NCBI RefSeq assembly: GCF_027923555.1
Contig: NZ_AP025523.1
Coordinates: 930,001 to 994,000 of the forward strand
Origin: Vulcanimicrobium alpinum
GTDB lineage: Bacteria > Vulcanimicrobiota > Vulcanimicrobiia > Vulcanimicrobiales > Vulcanimicrobiaceae
Length of the DNA stretch: 64,000 nt
Direction: 5' to 3'
In this document: positions 7,234-17,283 of the stretch, in pieces
Position numbering within the stretch: position 1 is the stretch's first letter
How the letters are laid out: every line of letters begins with the position of its first letter
The notes under the pieces: model-generated
Database searches by the model: none
What the model saw: only the letters and a program-made list of their open reading frames with translations
What the model was told of the DNA's origin: nothing
Made by a program: the position numbers and the translations under genes

Positions 7234-9050
7234 GCACTTACCGCGCTCCGTTGCGCGACATGCAGTTCGTCCTGCGCGAATTGGCAGGCGTCGAAGAGAT
7301 CGCAAAGCTTCCCGGGTACGAAGAGACGACCGACGTGCTCGACGCGATCCTCGACGAAGCGTCGACGTTCGCGACGGAGGTGCTCGACCCGATAAACCAA
7401 TCGGGTGACCGCGAAGGCTGCACGTGGAACGACGGCGTCGTCACCACGCCCAAAGGCTTCAAAGAGGCGTACCACGCCTTCGCGCAGGCCGGCTGGATCG
7501 GTCTGCCGGTGCTCCCCGAATACGGCGGACAAGGGCTTCCGCAGCTGCTGCTCGGCCCGACGCTCGAGATGTGGAACGGCGCGAACGTCGGCTTCGCCAA
7601 CGGTCCGCTGCTCAATCAGGGCGCAATCGAGGCGATCGAGCTATACGCGAACGACGCGTTGAAGCAGGTGTACGTGCCGAAACTCGTAAGCGGCGAGTGG
7701 AGCGGGACGATGTGTCTCACCGAGCCGCAGGCGGGCTCTGATCTCGCGCAGGTGCGCAGCACCGCGACGCCCGAGGGCGATCATTATCGCATCAAGGGGC
7801 AAAAAATCTTTATCACGTTCGGCGAGCACGACATGACGCCGAACATCATCCATCTGGTCCTTGCGCGTCTCCCCGGCGCACCCGAAGGGACGAAGGGCAT
7901 CTCGATGTTCATCGTGCCGAAGGTGCTGGTGAACGCCGACGGGTCGCTCGGCGAGCGCAACGACGTCAAGTGCGCGGGCATCGAGCACAAGATGGGGATC
8001 AATGCGAACCCGACCTGCACGCTCAACTACGGCGAGAGCGGGAACGGCGCGATCGGCTACCTCGTCGGCGAAGCGAATCGCGGGCTCGAGTACATGTTCG
8101 TGATGATGAACGCCGCGCGCTTCAGCGTCGGCGTTCAAGGGCTGGCGATCGCCGATCGCGCGTATCAGCATGCCGTCGAGTACGCGAAGGAACGGATCCA
8201 GTTCCGCGACGCCGCCTCGCGCGATCCGAAGCCCGTCGCGATCATCAAGCACCCCGACGTGCGCCGCATGCTGCTCTTCTGCAAGGCCAACATCGAAGCG
8301 ATGCGGGCGCTCGCGTACGTCACCGCAGCATCCCTCGATTACGCGCACAAAGCGACCGACGAGAACGTCCGCAAGGAACATAAGGCGTTCGTCGAGCTGA
8401 TGATCCCGGTCGTCAAGGGCTGGCTGACCGAGAACGCCCAGACGGTGTGCTCGGTCGCGCTCCAGGTCTTCGGCGGGATGGGTTACGTCGAAGAGACGGG
8501 GATCGCGCAGCAGTACCGCGACGTGCGGATCACGACGATCTACGAAGGCACCACCGGGATCCAGGCGCTGGACCTCATCGGCCGCAAGCTGATCCGCGAC
8601 ATGGGCGCGTCGGCGACGAAGGTGTTCAAACAGATCTCGAAGTTCGCGAAGGAGCTCGAGTCCTCGGAGAATGCCGAGGTCAAAGCGCTCGCGCAGCCGC
8701 TCACCGACGCGACGAAGGCGCTGGCCGATACCTCGCAGTGGATCGGGATGAACGCAATGGGCGATCTGCGCAAGGCGTTCGCCAATTCGGTCCCGTTCCT
8801 GAACTTCTTTGGGATCGTCGCGGGCGGCTGGCAGCTCTTCCGCGGCGCGAAGATCGCCGCCGAGAAGCTCGCGGCCGGCGAGAACGACCCCTACTACACC
8901 GCCAAGATCCAGACCGCGACGTTCTACGCCCACAACATCCTCACGCAGTACGCGTACCTGCAGAAGCAGATCGTGGACGGTTCCGCCGGCGTGATCGCCG
9001 GCGACGACGAGATGTTCGAAGTCGAACGCCGCGCGCTCGCGACCGCGTAA
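7230..9050 (+). CDS. Acyl-CoA dehydrogenase (long form)
   Basis: 606 aa FAD flavoprotein that introduces the 2,3-double bond into acyl-CoA and passes electrons to ETF. Flavin and substrate signatures are seen: MCLTEPQAGSDLAQV, then RITTIYEGTTGIQALDLIGRK with the Glu that acts as catalytic base in this family. It is longer than the ~390-aa short-chain enzymes and has a C-terminal extension of the type found in DmdC-like and related long acyl-CoA dehydrogenases. Second gene of the padR operon, with 10 nt to the next gene. Confidence 0.93.
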   Translation: MSTYRAPLRDMQFVLRELAGVEEIAKLPGYEETTDVLDAILDEASTFATEVLDPINQSGDREGCTWNDGVVTTPKGFKEAYHAFAQAGWIGLPVLPEYGGQGLPQLLLGPTLEMWNGANVGFANGPLLNQGAIEAIELYANDALKQVYVPKLVSGEWSGTMCLTEPQAGSDLAQVRSTATPEGDHYRIKGQKIFITFGEHDMTPNIIHLVLARLPGAPEGTKGISMFIVPKVLVNADGSLGERNDVKCAGIEHKMGINANPTCTLNYGESGNGAIGYLVGEANRGLEYMFVMMNAARFSVGVQGLAIADRAYQHAVEYAKERIQFRDAASRDPKPVAIIKHPDVRRMLLFCKANIEAMRALAYVTAASLDYAHKATDENVRKEHKAFVELMIPVVKGWLTENAQTVCSVALQVFGGMGYVEETGIAQQYRDVRITTIYEGTTGIQALDLIGRKLIRDMGASATKVFKQISKFAKELESSENAEVKALAQPLTDATKALADTSQWIGMNAMGDLRKAFANSVPFLNFFGIVAGGWQLFRGAKIAAEKLAAGENDPYYTAKIQTATFYAHNILTQYAYLQKQIVDGSAGVIAGDDEMFEVERRALATA

Positions 9051-9060
9051 GGACGAATCC

Positions 9061-11166
9061 GTGAACGGAAGCAACGGCGCGCACGCCGACGGCGTGCAGG
9101 TCATTACCCTCGACAATCCGCCCGTCAACGCGCTGAGCTTCGCGTACTCCGCGAGTTTGCTCCGCGAGATCGAGGCGGCGGAGGCGAATCCGGCGCTCAC
9201 GACCGTCGTGATCGCCGGCGCGGGCGGCATCTTCAGCGGCGGCGCCGACGTCAACGATTTCGCGACCGAACCGACGCCCGAGACGAAAACCGTCCGCGAC
9301 GTGATCGCGGCGATCGAACGCGGGACGAAGACGTACGTCGCGGCGATCGACGGCAACGCGCTGGGCGGCGGCTTCGAGCTGGCGCTGGCGTGCGACTACC
9401 GCGTCGGCACCGCGAAGGCGAAGCTCGGACTCCCCGAGATCAAACTCGGCTTGCTGCCGGGCGCCGGCGGTACCCAGCGTCTGCCGCGCCTGCTCGGTGC
9501 GAACGACGCCCTGCAATTGATGCTCAAAGGCGAGACCGTCAAAGCCGCCGATGCGAAGGCGAAGGGGATCCTCGACGAGGTCGTGGAGGGTTCGGCGAAC
9601 GTCGTCGACGCGGCGAAAGCCTATGCCGGCAAGCCGCGCAACCGCATCGCGGAGCGCCAGGCGCAGCTCGGCGTGCAGGGGCTGGGCCTCTTCGCGACGC
9701 CGTTCGTCGTCGCGCAGGCGCACAAGATGGTCCCGCCGGAGACCAACGGCGGGTTCGCCGCGCACAAACTGATCGACGCGGTGCAGGCCGCGATCGAGCT
9801 GCCCTTCGAACGTGGACTCGCGCGCGAAGCGCGGCTGTTCGAAGAACTGGTCCGCTCGGCGCCGTCGGCGGCGCTGCGCCACGTCTTCTTCGGCGAGCGC
9901 GAGCTCTCCAAGATTCCGGGCCTGCCAAAGACCGAGCCGCTCGCGATCGCGAAGGCCGCGGTCATCGGCGGCGGGACGATGGGGACCGGGATCGCGATCA
10001 CGTTCGCGGAGGCCGGGATCCCCGTCATCGTCGTCGAGACGAAGTCGGAAGCGGTCGAAAAAGCGCGCGAGACCGTGTTCGGGATGTTCAAGTATCAGGT
10101 CGACAAAGGCCGGCTCACGCAAGAAGAAGCGTGGACGCGCGCCAACTCGATCACCTTCGAAGAAGCCTACGAGGAGCTCGGCGACGTCGATGTCGTCGTC
10201 GAGGCCGTCTTCGAGTCGATGCCGGTGAAGAAAGAGGTCTTCGGCAAACTCGACGCGCTCACCAAACCGTCGTGCATCCTCGCGTCGAACACCTCGACGC
10301 TCGACATCGACGAGATCGCCTCGGCGACGAGGCGGCCCGACAAGGTGCTGGGCCTGCACTTCTTCGCGCCCGCGAACATCATGAAACTGCTCGAGATCGT
10401 GCGCGGGAAGGCGACGTCCGCCGAAACGCTCACGACCGGGATCGCGCTGGGCAAGAAGCTGCGCAAGGTCGGCGTCGTCTCCGGGAACGCGTTCGGCTTC
10501 ATCGGCAACCGGATGCTCTTCGATTACGAAGCGCAGGCCGTCGAGCTCGCGGAAGAAGGCGTCCCGCTCGAGCGGATCGACAAGGTCATCAAGCGCGACT
10601 TCGGGATGGCGATGGGGCCGTTCGCGGTCGCTGATTTGTCGGGACTCGACGTCTACCACTTCATCTCGCAGTCGCAAGGCGGCGCGCCGCTCGGCCGGGT
10701 TCCGATCATCGCGAAGCTCGTCGAGCAAGGACGTCTCGGGCAGAAGACGATGAAGGGCTTCTTCGACTACGACAAGAGCGTCGGCAAAGGCCGCGAACCG
10801 ATCGCCTCGCCCGACGTCGCGGCGCTGTTCCGCGAACTGGCCGTCGCCGCCGGCGTCCCGCAGCGCGCGGACGTCACCGACGACGAGATCCTCGCGCGCT
10901 GCATCTATCCGCTGGTCAACACCGGCGCCGAACTGTTGCGCACCGGGATCGCGTTGCGCCCCGGCGACATCGACCTGGTGTGGATCTACGGCTACGGGTT
11001 CCCGCCGCATCACGGCGGACCGATGTGGTACGCCGACGAGATCGGCGTGCGGAACGTCGTCGCGGCGATGGAGCGTTTCGGGTGGACGCCCGATCCGCTG
11101 CTCGTCGAGATCGCCCGCAGCGGCGGCACCATCGCGAACTATTCCAAGGAGTTGGCACATGCCTGA
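9061..11166 (+). CDS. Bifunctional enoyl-CoA hydratase / 3-hydroxyacyl-CoA dehydrogenase
   Basis: 701 aa, length and order of the peroxisomal MFE1/FadJ type. An N-terminal crotonase domain holds [15 protein letters not shown] (~53-67) and [16 protein letters not shown]; the NAD domain begins at ~301 with [29 protein letters not shown] and [12 protein letters not shown] (~476) are signature 3-hydroxyacyl-CoA dehydrogenase segments. It hydrates enoyl-CoA and oxidises the L-3-hydroxyacyl-CoA. Start is GTG 9061 with AAGGA 7 nt upstream. The stop overlaps the thiolase start by 8 nt. Confidence 0.93.
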   Translation: MNGSNGAHADGVQVITLDNPPVNALSFAYSASLLREIEAAEANPALTTVVIAGAGGIFSGGADVNDFATEPTPETKTVRDVIAAIERGTKTYVAAIDGNALGGGFELALACDYRVGTAKAKLGLPEIKLGLLPGAGGTQRLPRLLGANDALQLMLKGETVKAADAKAKGILDEVVEGSANVVDAAKAYAGKPRNRIAERQAQLGVQGLGLFATPFVVAQAHKMVPPETNGGFAAHKLIDAVQAAIELPFERGLAREARLFEELVRSAPSAALRHVFFGERELSKIPGLPKTEPLAIAKAAVIGGGTMGTGIAITFAEAGIPVIVVETKSEAVEKARETVFGMFKYQVDKGRLTQEEAWTRANSITFEEAYEELGDVDVVVEAVFESMPVKKEVFGKLDALTKPSCILASNTSTLDIDEIASATRRPDKVLGLHFFAPANIMKLLEIVRGKATSAETLTTGIALGKKLRKVGVVSGNAFGFIGNRMLFDYEAQAVELAEEGVPLERIDKVIKRDFGMAMGPFAVADLSGLDVYHFISQSQGGAPLGRVPIIAKLVEQGRLGQKTMKGFFDYDKSVGKGREPIASPDVAALFRELAVAAGVPQRADVTDDEILARCIYPLVNTGAELLRTGIALRPGDIDLVWIYGYGFPPHHGGPMWYADEIGVRNVVAAMERFGWTPDPLLVEIARSGGTIANYSKELAHA

Positions 11167-12340
11167 GGCGGCGATCGTCTCGGCCGCGCGCACCCCGATC
11201 GGGCGTGCGTTCCGCGGCGCTTTCAATCAAACGCACGGTGCGACGATGGCGGGTCACGTCATCGAGCACGCGGTGCAGCGCGCCGGCGTCGATCCGTCGG
11301 AAGTCGAAGACGTCGTGCTCGGCACCGGACTGCCGGAAGGCGCGACCGGCCACAACATCGGGCGTGTCGCCGCGCTGCGCGCGGGGCTTCCGCTCTCGAC
11401 CGCCGGGACCACGATCAACCGCTACTGCGCGTCGGGCCTGCAGGCGATTTCGACGGCCTCGCAGCGCGTCATCGTCGACGGTGCGAAGGTGATGGTCGCG
11501 GGCGGCGTCGAGTCGATATCGCTGGTGCAGAACGAACTCAACATGAAGTCGTTCAGCGAAGAGTGGATCATGCGCCACGATCCCGACATCTACATGCCGA
11601 TGCTGCAGACCGCCGACAACGTCGCAAAGCACTACAAGGTCTCGCGCGAGGCGCAGGACGCGTACTCGCTGCAGTCGCAGCAGCGCACCGCGGCGGCGCA
11701 GGCCGCCGGCAAGTTCGACGCCGAGATCGTCCCGCTGCCGACCTGGAAATACGTCGAAGACAAGGCGACCGGCACGTTCACCGAAGAGTTCGTCACGCTG
11801 ACGAAGGACGAAGGCAACCGTCCCGACACGACGCTCGAAGGGCTCTCCTCGCTCAAGGGCGTGCTCTCGAAAGATTCCTCGATCACCGCCGGCAACTCAT
11901 CGCAGCTCTCCGACGGCGCGGCGGCGGTCGTCGTGATGGACGCCGACGAAGCGCGCAGCCGCGGGATCCAGCCGCTCGGCTTCTATCGCGGGATGGTGGT
12001 GCGCGGTTGCGATCCCGGCGAGATGGGGATCGGGCCGGTCTTCGCGATCCCCGAGCTCCTCAAGCGTCACGGTCTCACGATCGACGACATCGGCTTGTGG
12101 GAGCTCAACGAAGCGTTCGCCGTGCAGACGATCTACTGCCGCGACACGCTGGGGATCCCCAACGAACGCTTCAACGTCGACGGCGGTGCGATCTCGATCG
12201 GCCATCCGTACGGCGTGAGCGGCGCGCGCATGGTGATGCACGCGTTGATCGAGGGCAAGCGCCAGGGCGTCAAGCACGTCGTCGTGACGATGTGCATCGG
12301 CGGCGGCATGGGAGCCGCCGGCCTCTTCGAAGTCGCCTAG
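11159..12340 (+). CDS. Acetyl-CoA acyltransferase (thiolase)
   Basis: 393 aa, standard thiolase length. The nucleophilic Cys is in [11 protein letters not shown] (C90), the GHPYGVSG loop carrying the catalytic His is near 348, and the second Cys is in [15 protein letters not shown] (C379). It cleaves 3-ketoacyl-CoA to acetyl-CoA and a shortened acyl-CoA, the last step of the operon. Start ATG lies inside the end of the preceding gene. The stop overlaps the end of the convergent RsbW-like gene by 4 bp, so no terminator space exists between them. Confidence 0.93.
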   Translation: MPEAAIVSAARTPIGRAFRGAFNQTHGATMAGHVIEHAVQRAGVDPSEVEDVVLGTGLPEGATGHNIGRVAALRAGLPLSTAGTTINRYCASGLQAISTASQRVIVDGAKVMVAGGVESISLVQNELNMKSFSEEWIMRHDPDIYMPMLQTADNVAKHYKVSREAQDAYSLQSQQRTAAAQAAGKFDAEIVPLPTWKYVEDKATGTFTEEFVTLTKDEGNRPDTTLEGLSSLKGVLSKDSSITAGNSSQLSDGAAAVVVMDADEARSRGIQPLGFYRGMVVRGCDPGEMGIGPVFAIPELLKRHGLTIDDIGLWELNEAFAVQTIYCRDTLGIPNERFNVDGGAISIGHPYGVSGARMVMHALIEGKRQGVKHVVVTMCIGGGMGAAGLFEVA

Positions 12341-12756
12341 TCACCCCTCGACGAGCGTGACGCGGCATTGCGCCGCACCGGCAGGTCGACGACGACGCGC
12401 GCGCCGGCGCCGGGCGTGTTCTCAATCCGCACCCTCAGCGCGAGGGCTTCGACCAGAAACAGGCCGCGGCCGCCGGTGGCCGCGGCGTCGGGGACACGGC
12501 GCAGCGATGGGATTCCGGGACCGCGGTCGGCGACGATAAGCGTCGCACCGGCTCCGCACCAAGAAACGTGCAGGCCGATCGCGCCGGGAGCATGCTTCAC
12601 GACGTTGCCCACGAGTTCGCCGACGATCAGCTCGACGGCGTCGAGGTCCGACGCTTCGTCCGCTTGGGCGGCCAGGAACGAACGGATCGCACGGCGCGCG
12701 CTGAGCGCTTCCCGAGCATCCGGGGCAACCATCGACCACTCCGGTGCGTAGGTCAT
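12337..12756 (-). CDS. RsbW-like anti-sigma serine kinase (HATPase)
   Basis: 139 aa GHKL-ATPase of the RsbW/SpoIIAB type. The N box [10 protein letters not shown] (~50-59), G1 box DRGPGIP and G2 box [11 protein letters not shown] are all visible. Proteins of this size either sequester a sigma factor or phosphorylate a STAS-domain antagonist. No sigma factor or antagonist is adjacent; the STAS-like gene at 38084 and the PP2C gene at the left edge of the window are possible partners, by inference. Confidence 0.85.
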   Translation of the reverse strand: MTYAPEWSMVAPDAREALSARRAIRSFLAAQADEASDLDAVELIVGELVGNVVKHAPGAIGLHVSWCGAGATLIVADRGPGIPSLRRVPDAAATGGRGLFLVEALALRVRIENTPGAGARVVVDLPVRRNAASRSSRGD

Positions 12757-12807
12757 CGTTCCGGCTCTACCCCATTAGCGCCGAAGACCACGCAGGGTAG
12801 CCCGTGG

Positions 12808-14466
12808 TTATTCCGATTCGCCCTCGTTGAAAAGTTCGCCGTAGCGCGAGCGCAAATCGCGCTTGAGGAATTTGCCGACGCCCGTGCGCGGGATCGCGTC
12901 GATGAACATGATGCGATCGGGGGTCTGCCACTTCGCCAGCCGCTCGAGCATCCACGTCCGGATCGCCTCTTCGTCTTCCTCGTATCCTTCGCGCAGCACC
13001 ACGGCGGCGACCGGCCGTTCCTGCCAGCGCGGATGACTGATGCCGAAGACTGCCGCCTCTTTGACGCCGGGATGGCCCATCAGCAGGTTCTCGACCTCGA
13101 CCGACGAGATCCACTCGCCGCCGGACTTGATGAAATCCTTGACGCGATCGACGATCTCCATGTAGCCGTACTCGTCGACGGTCACCACGTCGCCGGTGTG
13201 GAACCAGCCGTCCGGTTCGAACGCCGTCGCGTTCGCCTCGTCGTTGTTATAGTACGAGCGCGCGATCGCGTAGCCGCGTACGAGCAGTTCGCCGCGCGCC
13301 TTGCCGTCGGCCGGCACGTCGCGGCCGTGCTCGTCGACGACACGCCACTCGACGATCGGTGAGAACTTCCCTTGCTTGTAGCGTTCGTTGCGCTGCAGTT
13401 CGGGGTCATGATCGAGCAGGCTCGTATCGGAGGCGACCGTGCCGACCGGCGACATCTCGGTCATCCCCCACGCGTGCACCGCTTTGATCCCGAGCGCAGC
13501 GAGATCGTCGAGGAGCGACTTCGGCATCGCTGCGCCGCCGATGACGATTCGCTCGACGGTGCTGAGCCGTTTCCCCGACGCCTGCAGCGCGTCGCGCACG
13601 CCCATCCACACCGTCGGTACGCCGGCCGACATCGTGACGCGTTCGCTCTCGCAGAGTTCGATGACGCCCGCCGGATCGAGCCGTTCCATCGGCATCACGA
13701 AATCGGCTCCGACCATCGGCGCCACGAACGGCGTTCCCCACGCGTTGACGTGAAAGAGCGGGACGATCGGCAGCAGCCGGTCGCGCTCGCGCACCGCAAG
13801 CGAGTCGGTGAGGCCGATCGCGAGCGCGTGCAGGTACGTCGAGCGGTGCGAGTAGAGAACGCCTTTGGGATCTCCCGTCGTCGCTGACGTGTAGCAGAGG
13901 ATCGCCGCCGCGCGCTCGTCGAGTTCCGGCCAGGCGAACGTCTCGGGTTCACCGGCGAGCAGCGTCTCGTAGTCGTGCGCGCCCTCGAGCGGTTCCGTCC
14001 CTTCGCCCATCACCACGAACGCGCGGTCTGCGTGCGGATCGAGGGCGATCGCCGGCTTGAGCGCCTTCACCAGCGATGCATCGACGAACACCGCGCGGTC
14101 GCCCGCGTGGTCGAGCACGTAGGCCGCCTGATCGGGAAACAGCCGGATGTTCACGGTGTGCAGCACCGCGCCGATCATCGGGACCGCGTAATAGAGCTCG
14201 AGATGACGATGCCCGTTCCAGGCAAACGATGCGACGCGATCGCCGGGACCGATGCCGAGTTTACGCAGCGCGTGTGCGAGTTTTGCGACACGCGCGGCGA
14301 ACTGCACGTACGTGAAGCGGACGATGCCCGCTCCGTCGCGCGAGATGACCTGCTTGCGCGGATGCGAGCGCATGGCGTGTTCGAGGATGTTGCGGATCAG
14401 CAGCGGCTGCTCCGACATGGTCGAAGCGATCGTCGCGCCCGGGGCCGGTGAGGGGATCGTCTCCAT
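12808..14466 (-). CDS. Fatty acyl-CoA ligase (AMP-forming, AlkK-like)
   Basis: 552 aa from ATG 14466, preceded by AGCGGGGG; TTG 14496 (562 aa) and ATG 14418 (MSEQPLLI, where family homology begins) are alternatives. ANL-family motifs: [46 protein letters not shown] and [16 protein letters not shown], ending in [13 protein letters not shown] with the catalytic Lys. The pattern is that of medium-chain ligases such as AlkK. One of four acyl-CoA ligases in the window. Confidence 0.92.
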   Translation of the reverse strand: METIPSPAPGATIASTMSEQPLLIRNILEHAMRSHPRKQVISRDGAGIVRFTYVQFAARVAKLAHALRKLGIGPGDRVASFAWNGHRHLELYYAVPMIGAVLHTVNIRLFPDQAAYVLDHAGDRAVFVDASLVKALKPAIALDPHADRAFVVMGEGTEPLEGAHDYETLLAGEPETFAWPELDERAAAILCYTSATTGDPKGVLYSHRSTYLHALAIGLTDSLAVRERDRLLPIVPLFHVNAWGTPFVAPMVGADFVMPMERLDPAGVIELCESERVTMSAGVPTVWMGVRDALQASGKRLSTVERIVIGGAAMPKSLLDDLAALGIKAVHAWGMTEMSPVGTVASDTSLLDHDPELQRNERYKQGKFSPIVEWRVVDEHGRDVPADGKARGELLVRGYAIARSYYNNDEANATAFEPDGWFHTGDVVTVDEYGYMEIVDRVKDFIKSGGEWISSVEVENLLMGHPGVKEAAVFGISHPRWQERPVAAVVLREGYEEDEEAIRTWMLERLAKWQTPDRIMFIDAIPRTGVGKFLKRDLRSRYGELFNEGESE

Positions 14467-14517
14467 GGCCCCCGCTTGCAGAGTCACCCGGCGCAAATCC
14501 TTCGCCGCCGGGCGGGG

Positions 14518-15369
14518 TCAGGCGGCGCGGCGGAACAGCGCCCGCAGCGCCTCGTCGAGTTCGGGGTGGCGGAAGACGTAGCCGGTCGCCTGCGTCCGCT
14601 CGGGGATGACGCACTGCCCTTCGTTGATCACCACCGCGCCTTCGCCGAGCAGCATCGTTCCCGCGAACGCCGGCATCGGTGCGAGCGTCGGGCGGCCGAG
14701 CGCGCGGCCGAGCGCGTGGGTGAAGTCGCGGTTGGTGACGGGGTTGGGTGCCGTGGCGTTGAGAACGCCGTCCGCGCCGTCGATCGCGTGCAAATAGATC
14801 CCGATCTGGTCGTCGATCGAGATCCACGAGTACCACTGCGCGCCGCTGGCGACGACGCCGCCCAGACCGAAGCGGAAGATCGGGAGCAGCTTCGCCAGCA
14901 CGCCGCCGTCGGAGCCGAGGACCAGGCCGGTGCGCACCTTCGCGACGCGCATCCCGAGGCCGGCGGCGGTGTCGGAGGCCGCTTCCCAGTCGACGCACAG
15001 CCGGGCCAGGAAGTCGGAGCCGGGCGGGCTCGCCTCCGTGAACCGCGCGGTTCGGCTGGTGCCGTAGTAGCCGACGGCCGACGCGCTGACGTACGCGCGC
15101 GGCCGGGATTCGACGCGCGCCAGCGCCGCCAGATACGCACGCGGCGCGTCGACGCGCGAGGTCACCATCGCGCGCTTCGCCTCGTCGGTCCAGCGAACCG
15201 AGACGGGCGCACCGGCGAGGTTGACGACGACGTCGCTGCCTGCACTCGCGTCGGCGGCGCGGGCCGGGTCGCGCAGGCTCGCGGTCACGACGACATCGCC
15301 GCGCGCGCGTAGCGCCGCGGCGAGGTGGCGGCCGATGAAGCCGGAGGCTCCGAGAATGGTGACGCGCAT
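14518..15369 (-). CDS. TIGR01777-type NAD-dependent epimerase
   Basis: 283 aa from ATG 15369 (MRVTILGASGFIGRHLA); a longer in-frame reading is Arg-rich and has no homology. The Rossmann motif GASGFIG is at 7-13, and the SDR-like YYG segment (SASAVGYYG) and the WISIDDQIGIYLHAI helix are typical of the YfcH/SulA-like TIGR01777 family. The C-terminal DUF1731-like tail is present (YVFRHPELDEALRALF). Physiological substrate of this family is unsettled. It stands between an acyl-CoA ligase and an exported protein, all on the minus strand. Confidence 0.88.
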   Translation of the reverse strand: MRVTILGASGFIGRHLAAALRARGDVVVTASLRDPARAADASAGSDVVVNLAGAPVSVRWTDEAKRAMVTSRVDAPRAYLAALARVESRPRAYVSASAVGYYGTSRTARFTEASPPGSDFLARLCVDWEAASDTAAGLGMRVAKVRTGLVLGSDGGVLAKLLPIFRFGLGGVVASGAQWYSWISIDDQIGIYLHAIDGADGVLNATAPNPVTNRDFTHALGRALGRPTLAPMPAFAGTMLLGEGAVVINEGQCVIPERTQATGYVFRHPELDEALRALFRRAA

Positions 15370-15421
15370 CGTTGATTCGACGCCGCGGCGGCGGACCGCA
15401 CTCCGCACCGCGTCGACGGCG

Positions 15422-15907
15422 CTACGGCTTCGGACTTCCGGCCGGGCTCGGGACCGGACTCTGCGGCGGCGCCGCCGGATTGTTCGGAATCGTTCCGGGG
15501 GCACCCGGCGCGGTCGCCGCGGGCAACGGCACCGGCGCGGCGGATGCCGGCGCGGTCGTCATCGGCATCGGCATCGAACCGTGCGGCATCGCGCCGCCCA
15601 TCGCGCCGTGCGGCATCGTGCCGCCCATCGCCCCGTGCGACATATGGCCGTTCATCATCATGTGGCCTGCGCTCATGTGCGCGCGATGCATCGCCTCGGC
15701 GCGGCATACGTACACGCCCTTGCCCCTGCCGAACATCGCCGAACTCTTCGCGTAGACGGCATGCATCGCCGGCACGTACCACATGACCGGTCCGGTTGCT
15801 GCCGTGCAGTGCGGCATCGTCGCTTTGGTCGCCGCGCCGGCCGCGCCCGGCAGTGCCGCGTTCGACGCCAACACCGCGCTCGCAATTGCCGAGAGAAGCT
15901 TGCCCAT
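15422..15907 (-). CDS. Exported Met/His-rich protein
   Basis: 161 aa with a signal peptide (MGKLLSAIASAVLASNAALP). The mature N-terminus has MPHC...GPVMWYVPAMHAVYAKSS and GRGKGVYVCRAEA, which resembles the small C-x-WVNTKS-x-VYH...GKYMCEAEA module seen in exported proteins of several phyla. The middle is extremely Met/His-rich (HMSAGHMMMNGHMSHGAMGG) with tandem nine-residue repeats, then a Pro/Ala tail. Met/His clusters of this kind bind Cu(I)/Cu(II) in CopC- and PcoE-like proteins, so a periplasmic metal-buffering role is plausible but unproven. Reading frames on the other strand lack a signal and are shadows. Confidence 0.7.
   Translation of the reverse strand: MGKLLSAIASAVLASNAALPGAAGAATKATMPHCTAATGPVMWYVPAMHAVYAKSSAMFGRGKGVYVCRAEAMHRAHMSAGHMMMNGHMSHGAMGGTMPHGAMGGAMPHGSMPMPMTTAPASAAPVPLPAATAPGAPGTIPNNPAAPPQSPVPSPAGSPKP
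15579..15642. repeat. 27-bp tandem repeat (about 2.4 copies)
   Basis: Units start at 15579, 15606 and 15633 with CCGTGCGGCATCG at or near the beginning of each; 27 bp equals nine codons. It encodes the GAMGGTMPH repeats of the Met/His-rich exported protein, so copy number can vary without breaking the frame. Confidence 0.75.
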
Positions 15908-16189
15908 CGAGTCGATCCTCCGTTGGCCATGTGCTCGTGCAGGGATCGTGCTAAGCGTCGACCGCCCGGCGTCTAGCGCAAGAACCGGGCCGGCGCATCG
16001 GGCGCGGAGGCGTCCCGGCGAGCGCGCCCTGGGACGCTTGCAGGTCGAGGCCGCGCAGGCGGCCGGAGCCCCAGGAGCCCGGCCGCGGCGGCGAGGGCGG
16101 CGACGCGCAGACGGCTTGGTGACTCGTGCTACGATAATCGGCCGGCGGAGCGCCTAGAGTAAGGCTACTGCAGGTTGCGGAGGACGGCG

Positions 16190-16975
16190 ATGGCGCTGAA
16201 GAACCGGCTCGCGAAGCTGATCATCGACCCGGCGTTCCGCCATCCGGGCTTCTTGAAGTTCGTGTTCGCGGTCGACGACCTCACCGGGATCGACGTCGTG
16301 AAGGCGCTGGCGCCGTTCAAAATGCTCCCCGCCTCCAAGCAGCTGTTCAGCCGGTGCTTCGCGCACTTCGTCTCGGGCGAAGAGATTTCGCTGGCCGCCG
16401 CGACCGAGCTCTCGACGTGCGCGCCCGCCTACGCCGAGCACAAATATCTGCTGCTGCAGGCGAGCGAAGAGCGCACCCATCTCGAACACTTCCGCGACAA
16501 GCTGGCGCAGTTCGGCTTGGGCGAAGCCCAACTCAACCGCTACGTCGCGCCGGCGTTCGCGCGCTTCGGTTCGCTGATCCGCGAACGGACCGGGCGCGGC
16601 GACTACGTCGCCGGCGTCATCGGCAACAACGTCGTCGTCGAGGGCTTGGCGATCTGCCTGCTCGAGCTGGGCTGCCGCGAGATGCGCGCGAACAGCGACG
16701 AGATCTCCGCGTTCATGGACTTCGTGCTCGAAGACGAACGCCACCACGTCCGGTTCGGCGAGCGAACGCTCAAGAAGCTTCACGAGAGCGACGCGATCGA
16801 CCACGCCGCGGCGGAAGACTTCTACGGCCGCATGTGGGACACGACGCGCGACGTCATCAACGACATCCCCGACGTGCTCGACGCGATGGACCTTTCGCCT
16901 GCTCCGTTGCTCCGCGATGTGAAAGCATTTTACGACGCGCGCCTTGCCGCGGCGGGACTCGTTTTCGCGGTCTGA
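16190..16975 (+). CDS. Ferritin-like diiron protein
   Basis: 261 aa from ATG 16190, with GGAGGA 6 nt upstream; an upstream TTG is less likely. Four-helix-bundle diiron ligands are visible in order: SGEEISLAAA, SEERTHLEHF (ExxH), VVVEGLAICLLELG, and EDERHHVRFGE (DExxHH). This is the carboxylate-bridged diiron pattern shared by ribonucleotide reductase R2-like oxidases and small oxygenases. The substrate is unknown. The 282-bp stretch upstream (15908-16189) holds no gene; TGCTACGAT at 16127-16135 is a possible extended -10 but no good -35 is seen. Confidence 0.75.
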   Translation: MALKNRLAKLIIDPAFRHPGFLKFVFAVDDLTGIDVVKALAPFKMLPASKQLFSRCFAHFVSGEEISLAAATELSTCAPAYAEHKYLLLQASEERTHLEHFRDKLAQFGLGEAQLNRYVAPAFARFGSLIRERTGRGDYVAGVIGNNVVVEGLAICLLELGCREMRANSDEISAFMDFVLEDERHHVRFGERTLKKLHESDAIDHAAAEDFYGRMWDTTRDVINDIPDVLDAMDLSPAPLLRDVKAFYDARLAAAGLVFAV

Positions 16976-17013
16976 CGCTAAGAAACGGCGGCGGTGTTGC
17001 CGAACATCGGGAG

Positions 17014-17283
17014 ATGGCTACCGGCGTCGCGCTCAACACGTGCGTCTTTCTCTTTGCTTTCGCGTCGATGTTTCTGCTCGGCGGAAAGCGTCCGCTGCTC
17101 GCACTTTCGACGCGCGGCCTGCTCGTCGTGCTGCTCGGCCTGGGCTTCACGTACGTCCTCGCCGCCGACGCGTGGTACCGTCCGTACGTCGGCGTCGCGA
17201 CGCTGATCGCGAACGTTCTGTTCGTCGCGTTCGCGGCGATCGATTTCCGCAACTGGCAGAATCGGCGCGCGGGCGAGCGCTAG
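17014..17283 (+). CDS. Small membrane protein, three predicted helices
   Basis: 89 aa from ATG 17014. Three hydrophobic segments are seen: ~5-23 (LNTCVFLFAFASMFLLG), ~33-52 (LLVVLLGLGFTYVLAADAWY) and ~59-78 (VATLIANVLFVAFAAIDF), followed by a basic tail (NWQNRRAGER). GC at the third codon position is high throughout, as in real genes here, while overlapping frames are Arg-rich. No family recognised. It lies 38 bp after the diiron gene and its stop overlaps the stop of the DUF2600 gene on the other strand. Confidence 0.6.
   Translation: MATGVALNTCVFLFAFASMFLLGGKRPLLALSTRGLLVVLLGLGFTYVLAADAWYRPYVGVATLIANVLFVAFAAIDFRNWQNRRAGER

Noticed and set aside
9390-10634. Long Arg-rich frame inside the hydratase/dehydrogenase gene
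   Set aside because: Typical +1 shadow of a high-GC gene, with no hydrophobic core and low complexity.
15908-16189. A small gene in the gap before the diiron protein
   Set aside because: Short frames there lack a ribosome site and family likeness; one long antisense frame is a shadow of the diiron gene.
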